Origin: Dendrobium chrysotoxum
Lineage: Eukaryota; Streptophyta; Magnoliopsida; Asparagales; Orchidaceae
Length of the DNA: 64,000 nt
Direction of reading: 5' to 3'
NCBI GenBank assembly: GCA_019925795.1
Contig: CM034305.1
Coordinates: forward strand, 69,862,573-69,926,572
Positions 24,705 to 38,000 of this stretch are shown here, piece by piece. How positions within the stretch are numbered: position 1 is the stretch's first letter; each line of letters begins with the position of its first letter. Below the pieces are notes generated by a model that ran no database searches, was not told where the DNA came from, and saw only the letters and a list, made by a program, of their open reading frames with translations. The position numbers were made by a program, and so were the translations under genes.

Positions 24705-27700
24705 ACACTCTCCTATTTATCTTTGTTGAATAATACACTATTAGGATATGGAGGATCTGACTTTAGAATTCGTACTCGTGACCCTTCCCTTTAGATAAGG
24801 TGACTCATGAAGTTTTCCTTGAACATAAAATTTGATTTAAAATGGCCTTAAAAGCTTTATGCGAATGCTGGACAAAATAGTTTAGTGAGATGAGTTCAGA
24901 TATTTAATTCTTAGTGCGCAATAGTGTGAACTTGTTTGATTAGCTTAGGACAATATTTTTGGTCATTCTTTTGTTATACTTGCTGAGGATATAGGCTCTA
25001 TCAACTTCAGTCTTTAACTTGTGAATGATCTGACCTAAAGATTAATACTTAATAGCATTGCCTTGTAGGCAAAGTAGACCACTTGAGTTTTCTTCTAAAA
25101 CTTTTGAAAGTTCACATGTTGGCAACGTGTGAATATTGTTGACAACACTTTGAACACCTGGAGGATTGAACCTAAAGATTGAGGCTTACAACCTGCTCAT
25201 AGGTAGGGTAGCCCATAGAGTTTTCACTTTATTGTATTTTCCTTAAAAATGATCTTGAAGGTCTTATGCAAATGCATTTCAAAATGTCGTAGCAAATTTC
25301 ATGCTTGACTGTTATTTAGATGCTTAGATAGTTGTCATATGTGAATCTTTTCTACTCTACTCTTGCATATGGTTGGTCAAGTTTAAAAAAATTTAGACTT
25401 ACAACCTTGTCCGGTTGGTTGGATAGCCTAGAGTATCTTCTTATACTCTTGTAGTTTGAACCGCTATTGGATCACAAACCCTATTGGCTTCACCTTTGTT
25501 ACTTGGAGGATCAAGCATGTGCTTATCTGATAATTTTCTCATTATTTGCACCCTCTTTTTATCATTGTAGTAGTTCTAAAAAATATTCATGTTTGAATAA
25601 AATTAAATAAAAAGATGAATAACCGAACACGTCGTCCACATTGTCCACATCGTGGTCGAATAAACTGCTTGTGCAGTTCGTATAAAACAACGGAAAATAA
25701 AAAAAATGAAGTTCCGCTTACGAAGACTTACGTTCATTCGATTTCCGGCTCTCAATCTTTCTGCGAACTTGAAGCCACAGACCGTGCCTCTTCTGCGAAC
25801 CCGAAGCCTCCTGTCCGACTCCCGTGCCTTCGCCTTGCTTGCGGCTTCCGCGTGAACTGCACGTACAGAGCGTGTGTCTTCTGCTCTGACTCCTTCAAGC
25901 AAACAGAGTCCCGTTTCGTTCGCGCCTGGTGAAATTCCACCTTTGCCTGCGCCTCTCGATTCCTAGCGTGAATTGAACTCTGCGGGATCCTGCCTCTGTT
26001 TGCTTCCCACACACAAGCAAGGCCGACTTTTCCAACCCCACTCTGACGCCCGTTCGTGACTCAAGCCCGATCTCACACTGCCTGGCCCCAATCCTCCGCC
26101 TCCTACCCTCTTCAATTGCGAACAAAGCTAGGCCCAAGCTGACTTCCTCCTGAAGCCTCCCTCTGTGTCCGCTCCTACGTGACCCCTACACCCATTCAGA
26201 GCCGCTCATCCAACCCTGTCTGTGCACGTGAACAATCACACGATTAAGCACATGTGTGTGACTTGACTTCCTTGATCGTGCCAAGACCTAACCCTATTGC
26301 AACTCTACCCATCAAGCCCATCTGATTTCCACCCAAGAACTTATTTTCTTGGCTTAAAACAATGAGTGAAAGGGGAAGATTATGTGTGATTATAATTATA
26401 AAAATATGTCATAATCGTCAAATTGGAGAGTCGAAGAAATATATAGAGGTCGATTCTTCCCCCGAATCCCTTGATCGTTGATTTTGATCCAATTGAGCGG
26501 ACCTAAAAGGGCAATTTCCCTCCCAACCTTCCCTCACGGGGAGGGGCACCGAAAGGTTGTCGAAGTTCCGAGAAAATGCCAAATATCGTGACCACTAAAG
26601 GAGGACTCGAAGATCAATTATGGGGTTGATTCATCCCCTGAAGCCCCTGACCGTTGAATCCTATCCGGCTGGGTGGACTAGAAAGGGCAAGTGCCCTCCC
26701 AACCTCCCCTCGCAGGGAAGGGATGTTGAGAGGTTGCCTAAATTTTCCCAGGAGGCTGTTAGACTTATAATTCCTGAGCTTCATTAATAAATTTAATCAA
26801 CCAATTAATATTAAATTAATTTAATTTAAACTAAAACTCTCATTTAAATTAATTATAACAAAAATTAAAATTTATTTAATTAATCAATTTTAAACTAAAG
26901 TTTAATTAATTAAATAATTGATTAATTTCAAATCTAATTGAATAATTAATTTAAAATCTAATTTAATAGAATCGAAACTTTAATTAATTTAAAATTCAAT
27001 TAAACTAATTAATTCAAATAATAATAATAAAACTAAAATCTTTAAAATTGATTAAGTTAATTTAATTTAAAATTTAAACTTTAATTAACTAAATTAACTA
27101 ATAGAAAAAAATTAAAATGTAAGTAGAAATGCAGTGAGGGGAAAGCTACTCTGATGAAATGCATTTTGATTAAAATAATGAAAAAACACAGACAATCAAT
27201 GTTTCCACTAATCAATTGTAAGTACAATGCACACAAACTAAGGTCCAAACTCCTAAAACTAAAAAAACACCAAAACATAATGAAAACTCTAAGAATCCCA
27301 AGCAAACCCAAGCAAGGCTCCTAGCAAAATCCAGATCCAGGCAAGCTTCAACTCCCAACAAACTCTGTAGCTGCAAGCTCCAGCTCTTGCAACTGTTAGT
27401 TACGAACACTTATAAACAAATAAACAAAAGTTAGTGCAAGGTAATAAGCAAAACTAGTACAATAGGTAAAAACAAGCAGTGAAAATAAAGTGCTGAAAGT
27501 AAAACTACTCCTGCAGGTAAAACTAGTGCTAAAACCAAGGTTGTGAGAATTGGATTGGACAACGAATTGGAATAAGGAGAGGTTCACGGTTCAATCGGTT
27601 CGACCAATCGAACTGTGGTCGTACCGAATGACGTAACAAATAATAAGATTATTAAAATTTAGTGAAATTAACATAATAATGATTACAATTTAACTTTAAA

Positions 27701-30700
27701 AACTTCATAATTCTAAGAATTTTGAGACTAAAAAATAAATAAAATTCATACATTTATAATATAGTACATAATTTTAAAGTTAAATATAAATAATTATTAT
27801 ATTTATATTATATATTTAAATATAAATAATTACTAATTTTAAATTTAAATATAAATATCTCCAATCTTTGATTTTAATTCATATTTAATAGGAAATTTAG
27901 TTTATTTATAAATATATAAATTTAATATAAATAATTGCTAATTTATGTTATATATTTAGCTTTAATTTACATCTATAAATTATATATAAATTTCACATTA
28001 TAAAATTATATATATAAAGTCATACAACATTATTTATTTTATATTTGTTATTTTTCTTATTATCATTTAATTGCATATTTAGAGAGAAGTTTTAAAACTT
28101 TTAAAATCATAAATGATAATTTTTTATTTAAATAATTATAAATTTAAGAACTATAAAAATTATTATAATAATTTTTTATTTGAATATTTTAAACAAAATT
28201 TTTCCAAAAAATTCTTATGGAAGCATCCACATGCACACATAGAAACTATTAATTTTTTAGTCTCACATCACTTAGGAGATTTGCATTGTGTTGTTTATTT
28301 TCCTTTTCTTGTATCTTACCGATTTCATGGATCTCTACATTAGCAAATGCATGGTTATTGAGGAGCTGCAAACAATCATCATCCTCTAAGCCCTCTAATG
28401 TTAATATTTCTTTCTTCTTGTTAGTCATCTTTATCGTCATTAATGCAACAGGCCGGTCCATTTGATTTGTTAGTGAAACCTTACTTCCCATGCTTCCAAA
28501 AGCCAGAGGGGTAAGCACATTCTTCCAATTGCTCTTATCCCGCTCTTCCTCCTTCTCCCAAATGTTATCCAGCACAAGTAAGAGCTTCTTAGGCATCACC
28601 TCAGACTTGAGACACCTTTGAAATGTGTCGAGCAACTCCAAATTAGGCCTCTTTATTTGAAGGGGTTCCAACATATCTGCCATGACTCTTTTTGCATCAA
28701 AGTTATTAGAAAACAGTAGCCCACATTTTAAAGATTGGATTCATTTATCCTTTCATCTTCATAGACATGCTGCAAGAGAGTTGTTTGTTCAAGTAGTTCA
28801 AGTCGAGTCAAAGTCCTTCATCGAATTAAAGTTCCATGCACTTCTATTTGAGTCCAGGTTTTATTTATTATTATTTTTATTCAAGTTTAGGTTCAAATTA
28901 TTTGGGTCCAATTCCTTGCCATTTGTTCGATGTCAAGTTCCTTGAATCATGTTCAAGTTCATTTAGTCTTCTGTGGTCTAACTTGAGTTTAGATTCATTT
29001 GTGTTTGGTTCAACTCAGGTCCCCTGTAGTCCAACCTGTATATCAAGTTTACTGTCATTTGGTTCAAGCTCAATTTTACTTTAAGATCAGCTTGTTATCA
29101 TTTGCTCAAGTTTAGGTCCATTATTTAGTTCATTGTAGTTCAGTTTCAGTTCACCGTCGGTTCAAGTTTAAGTCCAAGTGCGGTCCCCTGTTCATTGGAA
29201 AATTCGGCAGCCTCCCGGCGTCTCCCCCATTTAGGGGAAATTTGAAGAGTCTGGGTCTCCCGCCACGCTAGAGAAAAGCGTGTACGGTAGGTGTCGGATA
29301 ATACCGCGGCCAAAAGTCTTCAATCCCACCATGCCAGAGAAAGGCATGTATGGGTCCTCGGGCACCTGTTTCAAAATAATGCAGTTTTATATTTTTCCCC
29401 GCCACGCTAGAGAAAAGCGTGTACAAGGCTTACCTGTCTCGCCGTGGGCTTCACACTATGTTCCCTTCCCACCACGCTGGAGAAAAGCATGTATGGGCGG
29501 TTTTCCGGCTCGACACAAACACCGAGAACGGGATTTTTGAGTTTTAGAAGGTTATACCTGCGCGTGGATGTCGGCGGTGTTGGCACGTGGATCGAGGTGA
29601 GAGAAGACCTCTTTGCATTTTATTATTATTAATTATAATTAATCATAATTAAGAATAATTAATTATTATTAATTACAATTAATAATGTTTCATTATAATT
29701 ATTAATAGTCAATTACAACTAATTATAATTAAATATAAATAATAGTAATTGAACATAATTAATAATAATAATTAATTATAATTAAATATAATTAATAATA
29801 AATGATTATAATTAAACATTATTAATAGTAATTAATCATAATTAACTATATTTAATAATAAATAATTATAATTAAATAGGATTTGAGCAAGATTAAGGCT
29901 AATGGTTGTTGGGACATAGGATTTGTGCAGATTTGAACGGGATTTAGGTAGGATTTGAGAGGATTAAGCCAAATCCTCTGTTTCCCTCTTTACCTCAACA
30001 GACTCAGGGGATTTACGGGATTTGGCCGAAGAAGCGTGTGAATTGGAGAAGTTACCTTCACAGTGACCGAGCTCCTTCGTTACATCCGATCAAAATGTTG
30101 TAACTTTCGGTTCGACGGCAAAGGAACACCGTCAAAAGAGGTAGGTTGGCGGGTCTAGGGCTCGGTTTGGGCTTGCCACAGGGAAGGTATGTGAGTCTGG
30201 GCTATGGAGGTTAGGGGTTTGAGGCAGGATCGGAAGGAGGTAGGGCTTGCAATCGGAAATGGTCGAGCAAAGCAGAGTGGGCGATGGGTCAGATGCGTTG
30301 GTTGTTGTTGCTTACGAATGGGGTAAGGTCGACAATACAGGCGGGTTCGGCCCGTTGTGGAGCTCGACGGGTTGAAGGAATCGGGAAGAAGAGGTGGAAG
30401 TGTCGGCCAGCTGCTGTAGTGCGTGGAAGAAATGAGCGAGAGGAAGAAGGATTCTTGCGATACTTGAGCGCGTGGAAGAAACCGAAGCTTCATCCCATCA
30501 TCGTATTTAACGACTCAGGTGAGAGGGCGATAGAGCAAATCTCCGCACGCGGGACTGGGTGATTGTGACATGTTCAGAAGCGGCGCCGTTTGCAAAGGTA
30601 TGGGGCGACTGTAGCGGGATTTCTGGTGGAGATATGGGATGGGTTTCGGCTTCTACAGGTAATGATTTTAAAAAAAATTATATATTAATTTTCTTTTCTT

Positions 30701-33700
30701 TTAGCTATAGAGTAGAGGTCAACATCAACCTAAACTTTTATTATAATATTAAATTTCTATATTATATGCATGCATGCATAATGTTTGTATTATGAGTAGA
30801 ATTCTTTTCCTTGTTTTCTGCTCTAGGTTTTGCCCAGCCAGATGGTTGTTTCGGTCCATGCTGGATTGGATTGCTAGGCTTGTCGCCCCCTCCAATCGTA
30901 TCATAGTGACAAATGAATTCCACCCCAAATATAGTAACATGTCAAGAATTTTAAAATAAGATAAGTTGAGTTTGGAGGTTGATCATTGTAAGGAAACTAA
31001 TTGTAGAGCTAAATCAAAGCCATAAAATATATCCTGAATTCTTAGAATGGTGGACAGTGTCACATTAATCCCAGCCCAAGTATTTGGTAGAAGTATAATG
31101 ATGTTGTTATTTACCCTGCCTATAATATCTTGCTTTTGCAATGATGTTAAAGGTGAGTTGGGCACTTGGGCAAGGAATGGGGAGGTTATTTTGCCTCCCA
31201 CACCTACATGAGAGTGCAATTACTAAAGCATATTTTGATGAGCACCTTGCCTTAAGGTGTTAGGTTCTAGGCACATTACCTATATTGATAAAATGGGCAG
31301 TAATTCTTTTTAAAATTGATGCAGGCAAGAGGGGGGGGGTCTCCACAACATTAGCATTTCTTATCTTTTGGGTGGCTGCTGAATTTCGGTTTGGTCTTTG
31401 TTGAGCTGGTATTAAGTTCTTCTTTATGAGTTGAAGTTTAGCTCATTGATTGAAAAGTTATGGTAGCTCATTATGGTGGAGTGTGGCTTTTCCTTTTCCC
31501 CTTGCTGCCTTCTCGGTTTCCCCTCTTAATCCCTTCGGTTTTGGTGGGCTTTTGCTCTTCCCGTGATGTCCTGGCTGGTTTCCCCTTGTTGCCTCTTCGG
31601 ATCCCTCACCTGGGTGGTTTTCCCGTGGCTTTGCTGTGCTGTTTCCCGTGGCTTTGCTGGGCTGTTTCCCGTGGCTTTGCTGGGGGATTGTGCCTTGACT
31701 TGGAGCCCTGTTTCCTGAGCCAAATTTGGGCTGCTGTTTGGTGTTTTCCTGAGCCGAATTTGGGCTGCTGTTTGGTGTATTGGAAGCTACTGTTTGGTGA
31801 CTTATGGCCTTTCATTTCCCTAAATCTAATTGGTTTAGTTGGAGGTGCTATGACTGTTTGGTTTCCTTCTTTTTACCTATAAATATAAGATGTTTTGTAA
31901 TGTTAAATGGATATGTGATAAGTGTTGATTTTTGGAAAGAACCTGCGGGTTTCTTTAGGATTGCTTGCGAGCAATGCCTATTCTTCTTCTTCTCTCCTTA
32001 TAGAAAAGCTTGCGAGCTTCTCCTCTTTCGTCTGGACTTCTTATCCTCTTCTTCTTTCCATAAGTACCACTCCACCTGTATCCTTCTTCTAAAGTGAATG
32101 AAAAGCTTCTTTAGGTCTTTTAAATTATGTTTGTCAAGTAAAGTATTGTTATTTCATTTTATCTAAAGTTGTAAGTTGTTTTAAGTGTCCTTTCAAGTTA
32201 TGGAAAGTATCTTTATGTATCTTTTGGGTCTTTTATAGTCTCCAAAATGTTGGGGAAACCTAGTGTGGTAATATTTTTATTTGTAAGCAAAAATTTGGGC
32301 TCTTCTCCGAATTTTTGCTTGCATCAAAAATAAAAGATGATTTAATTTTTCATTATGTTATTGTCATGTGGTGATGCAAAATTAGCATCACGAGTACTAA
32401 AAACAGAGATGTGTACTCAGAAACAAGTTATACAAACTATGTATATGCAAGAGCTTCAATTACATAGGAGAGAATTTTGAGGAACAAGATGTGTGTGAGA
32501 AGAAAGAGGAAGAGATGAGGGGCAATAAACTCATTAATAGAAAAGAGAACATGCATGATGATAAAGATGAAGAAGACGTAAATTATTCTTAGGCCATGCA
32601 GGTTACAAACTTATTTAGTTTACTACACTTATTTAACATAAATTTTTTACCAATAATTTTAATATTGGAATATAATGGAAATTCATAATTTCCCGCCAAA
32701 ACCTTTAATGTGATAATTCTCAGTGCATACTCCTAAAAAGTATTTATCTTACGTAAATTAGCTATCTTTTTGCTTTAGTCATCGATGTTCTCACTAGACA
32801 TTTGCAAGAGGATGTACCTTGGTGTATGCTTTTTGCTGATGATATTCTTCTTGTTGATAAGACTAGAGAGGGAGTTGAAGGTAAACTAGAATTGTGGAGG
32901 TCAACCTTAGAGTCTAAAGGTTTTCGCTTGAGTAGATCTAAAACGGAATATATGGAGTGTAATTTTAGTAATAATAGACCTAGTGAGGGCATTGTGACTT
33001 TGGCCGATCAAGTCATTAATAAGAGTACACGTTTTAGATATCTTGGATCTATTGTTCAGAGTGATGGTGATATAGATGGGGATATTATCAGCAGAATCCA
33101 AGTTGGATGGTTGAAGTGGAGGAATGCATCGGGCTTATTGTGTGATAGAAAAGTACCCCTCAAACTTAAGGGAAAATTCTATAAGATGGTGGTGAGACCT
33201 GCAATGCTTTATGGTGCTGAATGTTGGCCATTAAAAGAGAAGCATAATTCTAAGTTAAGTGTTGCAGAGATGAGGATGCTCAGGTGGATGAGTGGCTTTA
33301 CCCTTAGAGATAGGATACGAAATGAGCATATTCGTGAAAAGGTTGGAGTAGCTCCAGTGGAAGATAAGATTAGAGAGAGTCGCCTTAGATGGTTTGGTCA
33401 CGTAAAGCGGCGGCCTCCCGATGACCCGGTTAGGAAAGTAGAGGTCTTAGATTTGACTTATGTTAAGAAAGGTAGAGGTAGACCTAAAAAGACTTGGTTA
33501 GAAAATATTAGAAATGATCTTTCTTTATTAGATTTAACGAGAATTTGACTTTTAATAGGACACAATGGAGAAAAAGGATTCATGTAGTCGACCCCACGTA
33601 GTGGGATAAAGGCTTGATGTTGTTGTTGTTGTTGTTGTTGTAGCTTCTCATTCTACCTGTTCATGCATCTAGGGTGGCGCCTAGCACCTTGGGCATCGGA

Positions 33701-34977
33701 CATGCATATTGCCTTAGAGCACCTAATGCTTTCTGCAACATTGTGCTTGTATAGATATCAGACACAATTATGATGGCTGAATTGTTTTTATTCTTTTTAA
33801 AATCAATATCACTATGTTCTTGCAGGAATGAACACTGGCATTCAGGATGCACATAATTTAGCTTGGAAAATAAGCCTGCTACTGGATAATGTGGCTTCAA
33901 CCTCCATCATCAAGTCATATGAGATTGAGCGCCGACCAGTAACATTCCTGCTATTTCTATATGACATCGAGTAAATGTGGAAGAAACTTGATAGTTATCA
34001 TCTTAATTGTTTACAGATTGCCATTTTTAATACAACACTAAGCGTTGAGAACTTTAAATCGGCAATGTCCATTCCAGCAGCACTAGGTGTCGACCCAACT
34101 CTTGCAAACTTAGGTATTAAATATTTTTCCAATTTAATTAAGAAAATTTATTTTATTTTCCCCATGCATTCATCCGGCCAAAGAAAAAGGAATTTGTGCA
34201 TATTTATGCTCCTCTTTATTAAACTTGTAAGTTGTAACTTTGCATTTTTAACAAAATTTGGCAGTACAAAGAGTGATGAATAGCTTTGGCTCCATTTTTC
34301 CTGATAGCTTTCAGAAAGTCGCATTGGAACGAATCTTTTCTTTGGGTAGGGCACAACTCTCTCCATTCATTCTGAATGAAAAGAATCCCATTGGATCTGT
34401 GAGGCTTGCAAGACTTAAGAAGATATTTGATGAGGGAAAAAGCCTTCAACTCCAGTTTCCTGCTGAGGATCTTGGTTTCAGGTTAGTAAGACACCCGTTA
34501 GATGCTGTAGAATTTGCATACTTCTCTTATTCACATATTGTGGATGTTTTCATGGAAGAGACAGTCGTGCTAAAGTTTGCTGGTTTGTTCTTTTCTTCAA
34601 ATGATTTGAAACTCTTACCTCCATTTTGGAGGTCAAAATCAATACCACTCAATCAAGTATTGGTGGTAATTTTGACTTTTTTTTTATTACCTTCACGTGC
34701 ATTGATAATACAAAGCATGTTACAAATTTCAGTAGCATCTTCTTATTCTTTAAGAGAGGTGTTTGCAAAATGCTCTATTTGATCTACAGGTACATTGAAG
34801 GAGCTTTAGTTGCTCAGAATAATGATAAAACTTCGGAAAGTGGTTGTGTTAATTGTTTTAAGCGGGGGTCAAGGAGCTATGTTGCTTCATCGAAACCAGG
34901 AGCAAGGTTGCCGCACATGCAAATTAAGGCATTAAGAGCTTCATCAAGTGAGGTTAGCTGTTTTTCTTCTTTTAAAT

Positions 34978-35043
<66 letters not shown>

Positions 35044-38000
35044 AATAATGGAAGTTAGATTAAAATGTTTCTAAAAACTTCGAAATTATGTTAAAAAGTA
35101 ATGAAAATCAATTATTCTTATAGGACACATCAAATCTCAAATTAAGTAATGTGTATTCATAGATTTTAAATAAATGCAATAGAAATCTAATAAGGTTAGG
35201 CATATAAAATGATTGTTTCAATCAATGAACTGGCTTATAGAACAACTTAGAAGATTATGTCGTTATGAATGAGATTTGACTTGTGGGGTTTGTAGCTTGG
35301 CTCTAATTAAACAGGCTGGTTAGAGACATTGAGCATGACTAATCCCGTGAGAAAGTTTTTGTTGTTTAGGCTTACTAATCAAACATAGCGGACAAGAAAA
35401 TAACCTAGCTATACGGGCCTATTGAGGAATCCGTTCATTGTTGTGATTCCTTTGCTTGATTACCTCAAAATTTTGAATGCAACACTATCGTTGCCAGGTT
35501 CCAAACTCTAGTTGAAAAAAGTGGAGGGTTGTATTAGGTAGTTGATAGTCAGCATAAAACTTTTCAAACAATCATGACATGAATCCTTAAATATATTATA
35601 TAAATGCCTGGATGTGATGCACTGTATGGTTTGAATATAGCGAAAAGTGTGCAAGGGATGCTACACTGGCGCCCGGGTGTCATGCTAAATAAGCAAAGGG
35701 TTCCTACATCATTGATAGATGTGGGAAAAGAAGTTAGTCCATGAAACCATAATTTGGATAGAAACTTGTAAGTACTCTTACAAGCATATTAATGAAATTA
35801 ATAGACATTATGATACATAGGAAGATATATGTTCTATATATTTAAGAAACTAAATGGTGTGGGCTCCAAAAATTTGCGCTCCAGCCTCTATGTGACATTT
35901 GTTGTTGACGAAGAAAATTTTAACAAGTTTAAGTTCTCGGGTAAATTTTCAGAAGACAGATTGAATTTTAGATTAAGACACTATCCAGAGATTTTGCCCT
36001 CATTTTGCCAGGACTTTATGATCTATAGTCTGGTTTCCCATAAGCATAAGCCCCTATGATTAATTACCCCTCGCAATAATGAGAGAGCACTTTCGATTAA
36101 GGTTAGATATTAGATAAGCACTAAGTACCCATCATATAGTAACAACAATTTTAGGGATTTAAAATTGGAATTTTGGGGATTTTTAAGATTTAAAATTTAT
36201 TATCATACATTTAAAGTGGGTGATGGGGGGAATGATGATGGGCCGGATTAAGATCCCATGGTTTCGTCGTCCCGGGCTGTTGTGGTCACTAGTCTACTTA
36301 GTCAAACTTGATCGAAGGACCCTTGTCGACAACTATGGGTTACTTCGTCCAAGGGTACCTTATAGATATGGGTTGAATGTTTGCCTCAAGAGACAAATTG
36401 GAGTCCACCTTAGCTAACAAAGGACTTTTTGTCAAATCAATTATATCGTATTAATTTATTACTCAAGGATTTTGAGCCATTGGGGAATATACAAGCTCTA
36501 GCCATGACTATAATTTAGTGGTACCATTTGGTGCCAAAACCACTTGGTTAGAGGGCCCCGATCATAACAGTTTACTTGTTGTGCTATTTGTCGATGAAAC
36601 TACCGATTAAAGGACACATACCACGTCCTTAATTGCAGGAGATGATTTGATAATGAATATTAGTAGTATTCTCGATTGGACATTCGCTCTTAGTGAGCTG
36701 AAGTGATTTTCAAATTTATCCACCTCGATAAACTATTGTGAAGGTTGGATGGATTTTTCACTTTTAAGTTATTATGTGATTTATTTCATCTTGTATATCT
36801 AAATTTTAGTAATGTTTTTAGTATTGAACTTTATTAAAATCAGAACCCTTTATGATTAGTTTTGAGATTTTGGGACATTTAAAAGATAAAGACCCCTCCA
36901 GTTGACATTAACTTCCAACACGACCATCATCGGGGTGACATTAAAGTTATTTCAAATATTTGTATTTATTGAATTTTTTGGGCATTTAAAAAGCATGATA
37001 CCCTCCAGTTGAGATTAGCTTTCAGCATGGCCATCGTCGTGCTTTTATTAGTATTTTCATTTTATTAGTTGAACATTGTCAACTCTGTTTGCTTGTCAAC
37101 AGAGGATGGAGTTCAGCTCCTAATTTTTAGAGTTATTGTATAAATATCATAATCGAGAGTATGTATTTTACTATATGAATTTTTTTATAAAAGATCTTGA
37201 TGATCTAATATAAATGTATAAAAAAAATACTCCGGTAAACTCTACAACATTTGTTTATTGGTTCAAGTCGTGTCAACTCAGGTCCATTCTCATTTAAGGA
37301 GAATGGGACCTGAGCCTAGGTTCACTCTGACCCACGCAGTGTTCTCAGGCAAGAGTTTAAGAGTGTAATGTATTTGTCGAAGCACATGCAGGTATTTTAA
37401 AATTTTACTTTAAATAATGTGTGCATGTGATTAGATTCGTATAATACGCTTGCACACTTCCAGGGTGATAGGTTTAAACTTATTATTTTTTGTCCGCGCA
37501 GCATCTTTAGACATCACGTATATACACGTCACGCTCATCGGGGCCTATGCGGATGTGTGCTTTTCAGTGCATTTTGCATCATGCAATGACATTTTTGTAT
37601 GATGCAAGTGATGCATTTACATGATGATGGTGCATTTGCACATTGTGTAGGATATACGCTTACTTCGTGTGCATGTTACATGCATTTTTGTATGATGTAT
37701 CTGTGTTGACTGATTTAAAAAAAAAAAGAAGAACGAAACAATGAAAAGGAAAATTGAACAGAAGCATCTCTTCATCGCCTCCAAGCCGACCCCACATCTC
37801 CAAAACAATGCAATGCTTCGTTTCAGTAACAGTTATTAAGCGATCTACTCAATAAAAAGGGGCAGAGGAGAAAGAGACACATACACTTTCAATTTCTGCT
37901 CTCTGTCTCCTCCCGCATGAAGCCTACTAATGTTCTCTTCTTGCGTTCGCCAACACCCACGCCTCTTCCGAATGAATCCCACGCAATTGACGCCTAGTCT

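Larger units (their letters stand above)
31399..32390 (+). mobile_element. Possible solo LTR or other non-coding repeat unit
   Basis: The segment has promoter-like parts: TATAAATATAAGA (31879-31891) followed by T/C-rich leader sequence, and an upstream GC-rich block made of direct repeats. A TGTTGAGC start lies at 31399 and a CA end near 32330, but I found no target duplication, so LTR identity is a guess. Confidence 0.3.
2781..33825 (+). other. Giant 31-kb intron of the FAD-monooxygenase gene
   Basis: Bounded by a GT donor (GTTAGT) and an AG acceptor (CTTGCAG), with the split glycine codon as proof of continuity. About two thirds is one Tat/Ogre retrotransposon (3450-24282) in sense orientation. 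The rest holds LTR remnants, an NB-ARC fragment and a LINE. The host intron before the first insertion is ordinary AT-rich sequence (2781-3444). Confidence 0.85.

Noticed and set aside
25615..26137. Overlapping 80-105-codon frames on both strands
   Set aside because: They fall in the GC-rich start of an LTR remnant; open frames on both strands reflect composition, not coding.
31460..31882. 140-codon plus-strand open frame
   Set aside because: Its length comes from the tandem 23- and 34-bp repeats; the translation is Leu/Phe/Cys-rich low complexity without homology.
34626..35048. 140-codon plus-strand open frame as a separate gene
   Set aside because: It is intron sequence plus the exon 34790-34952 read through a splice site and ends in a (TA)n tract.
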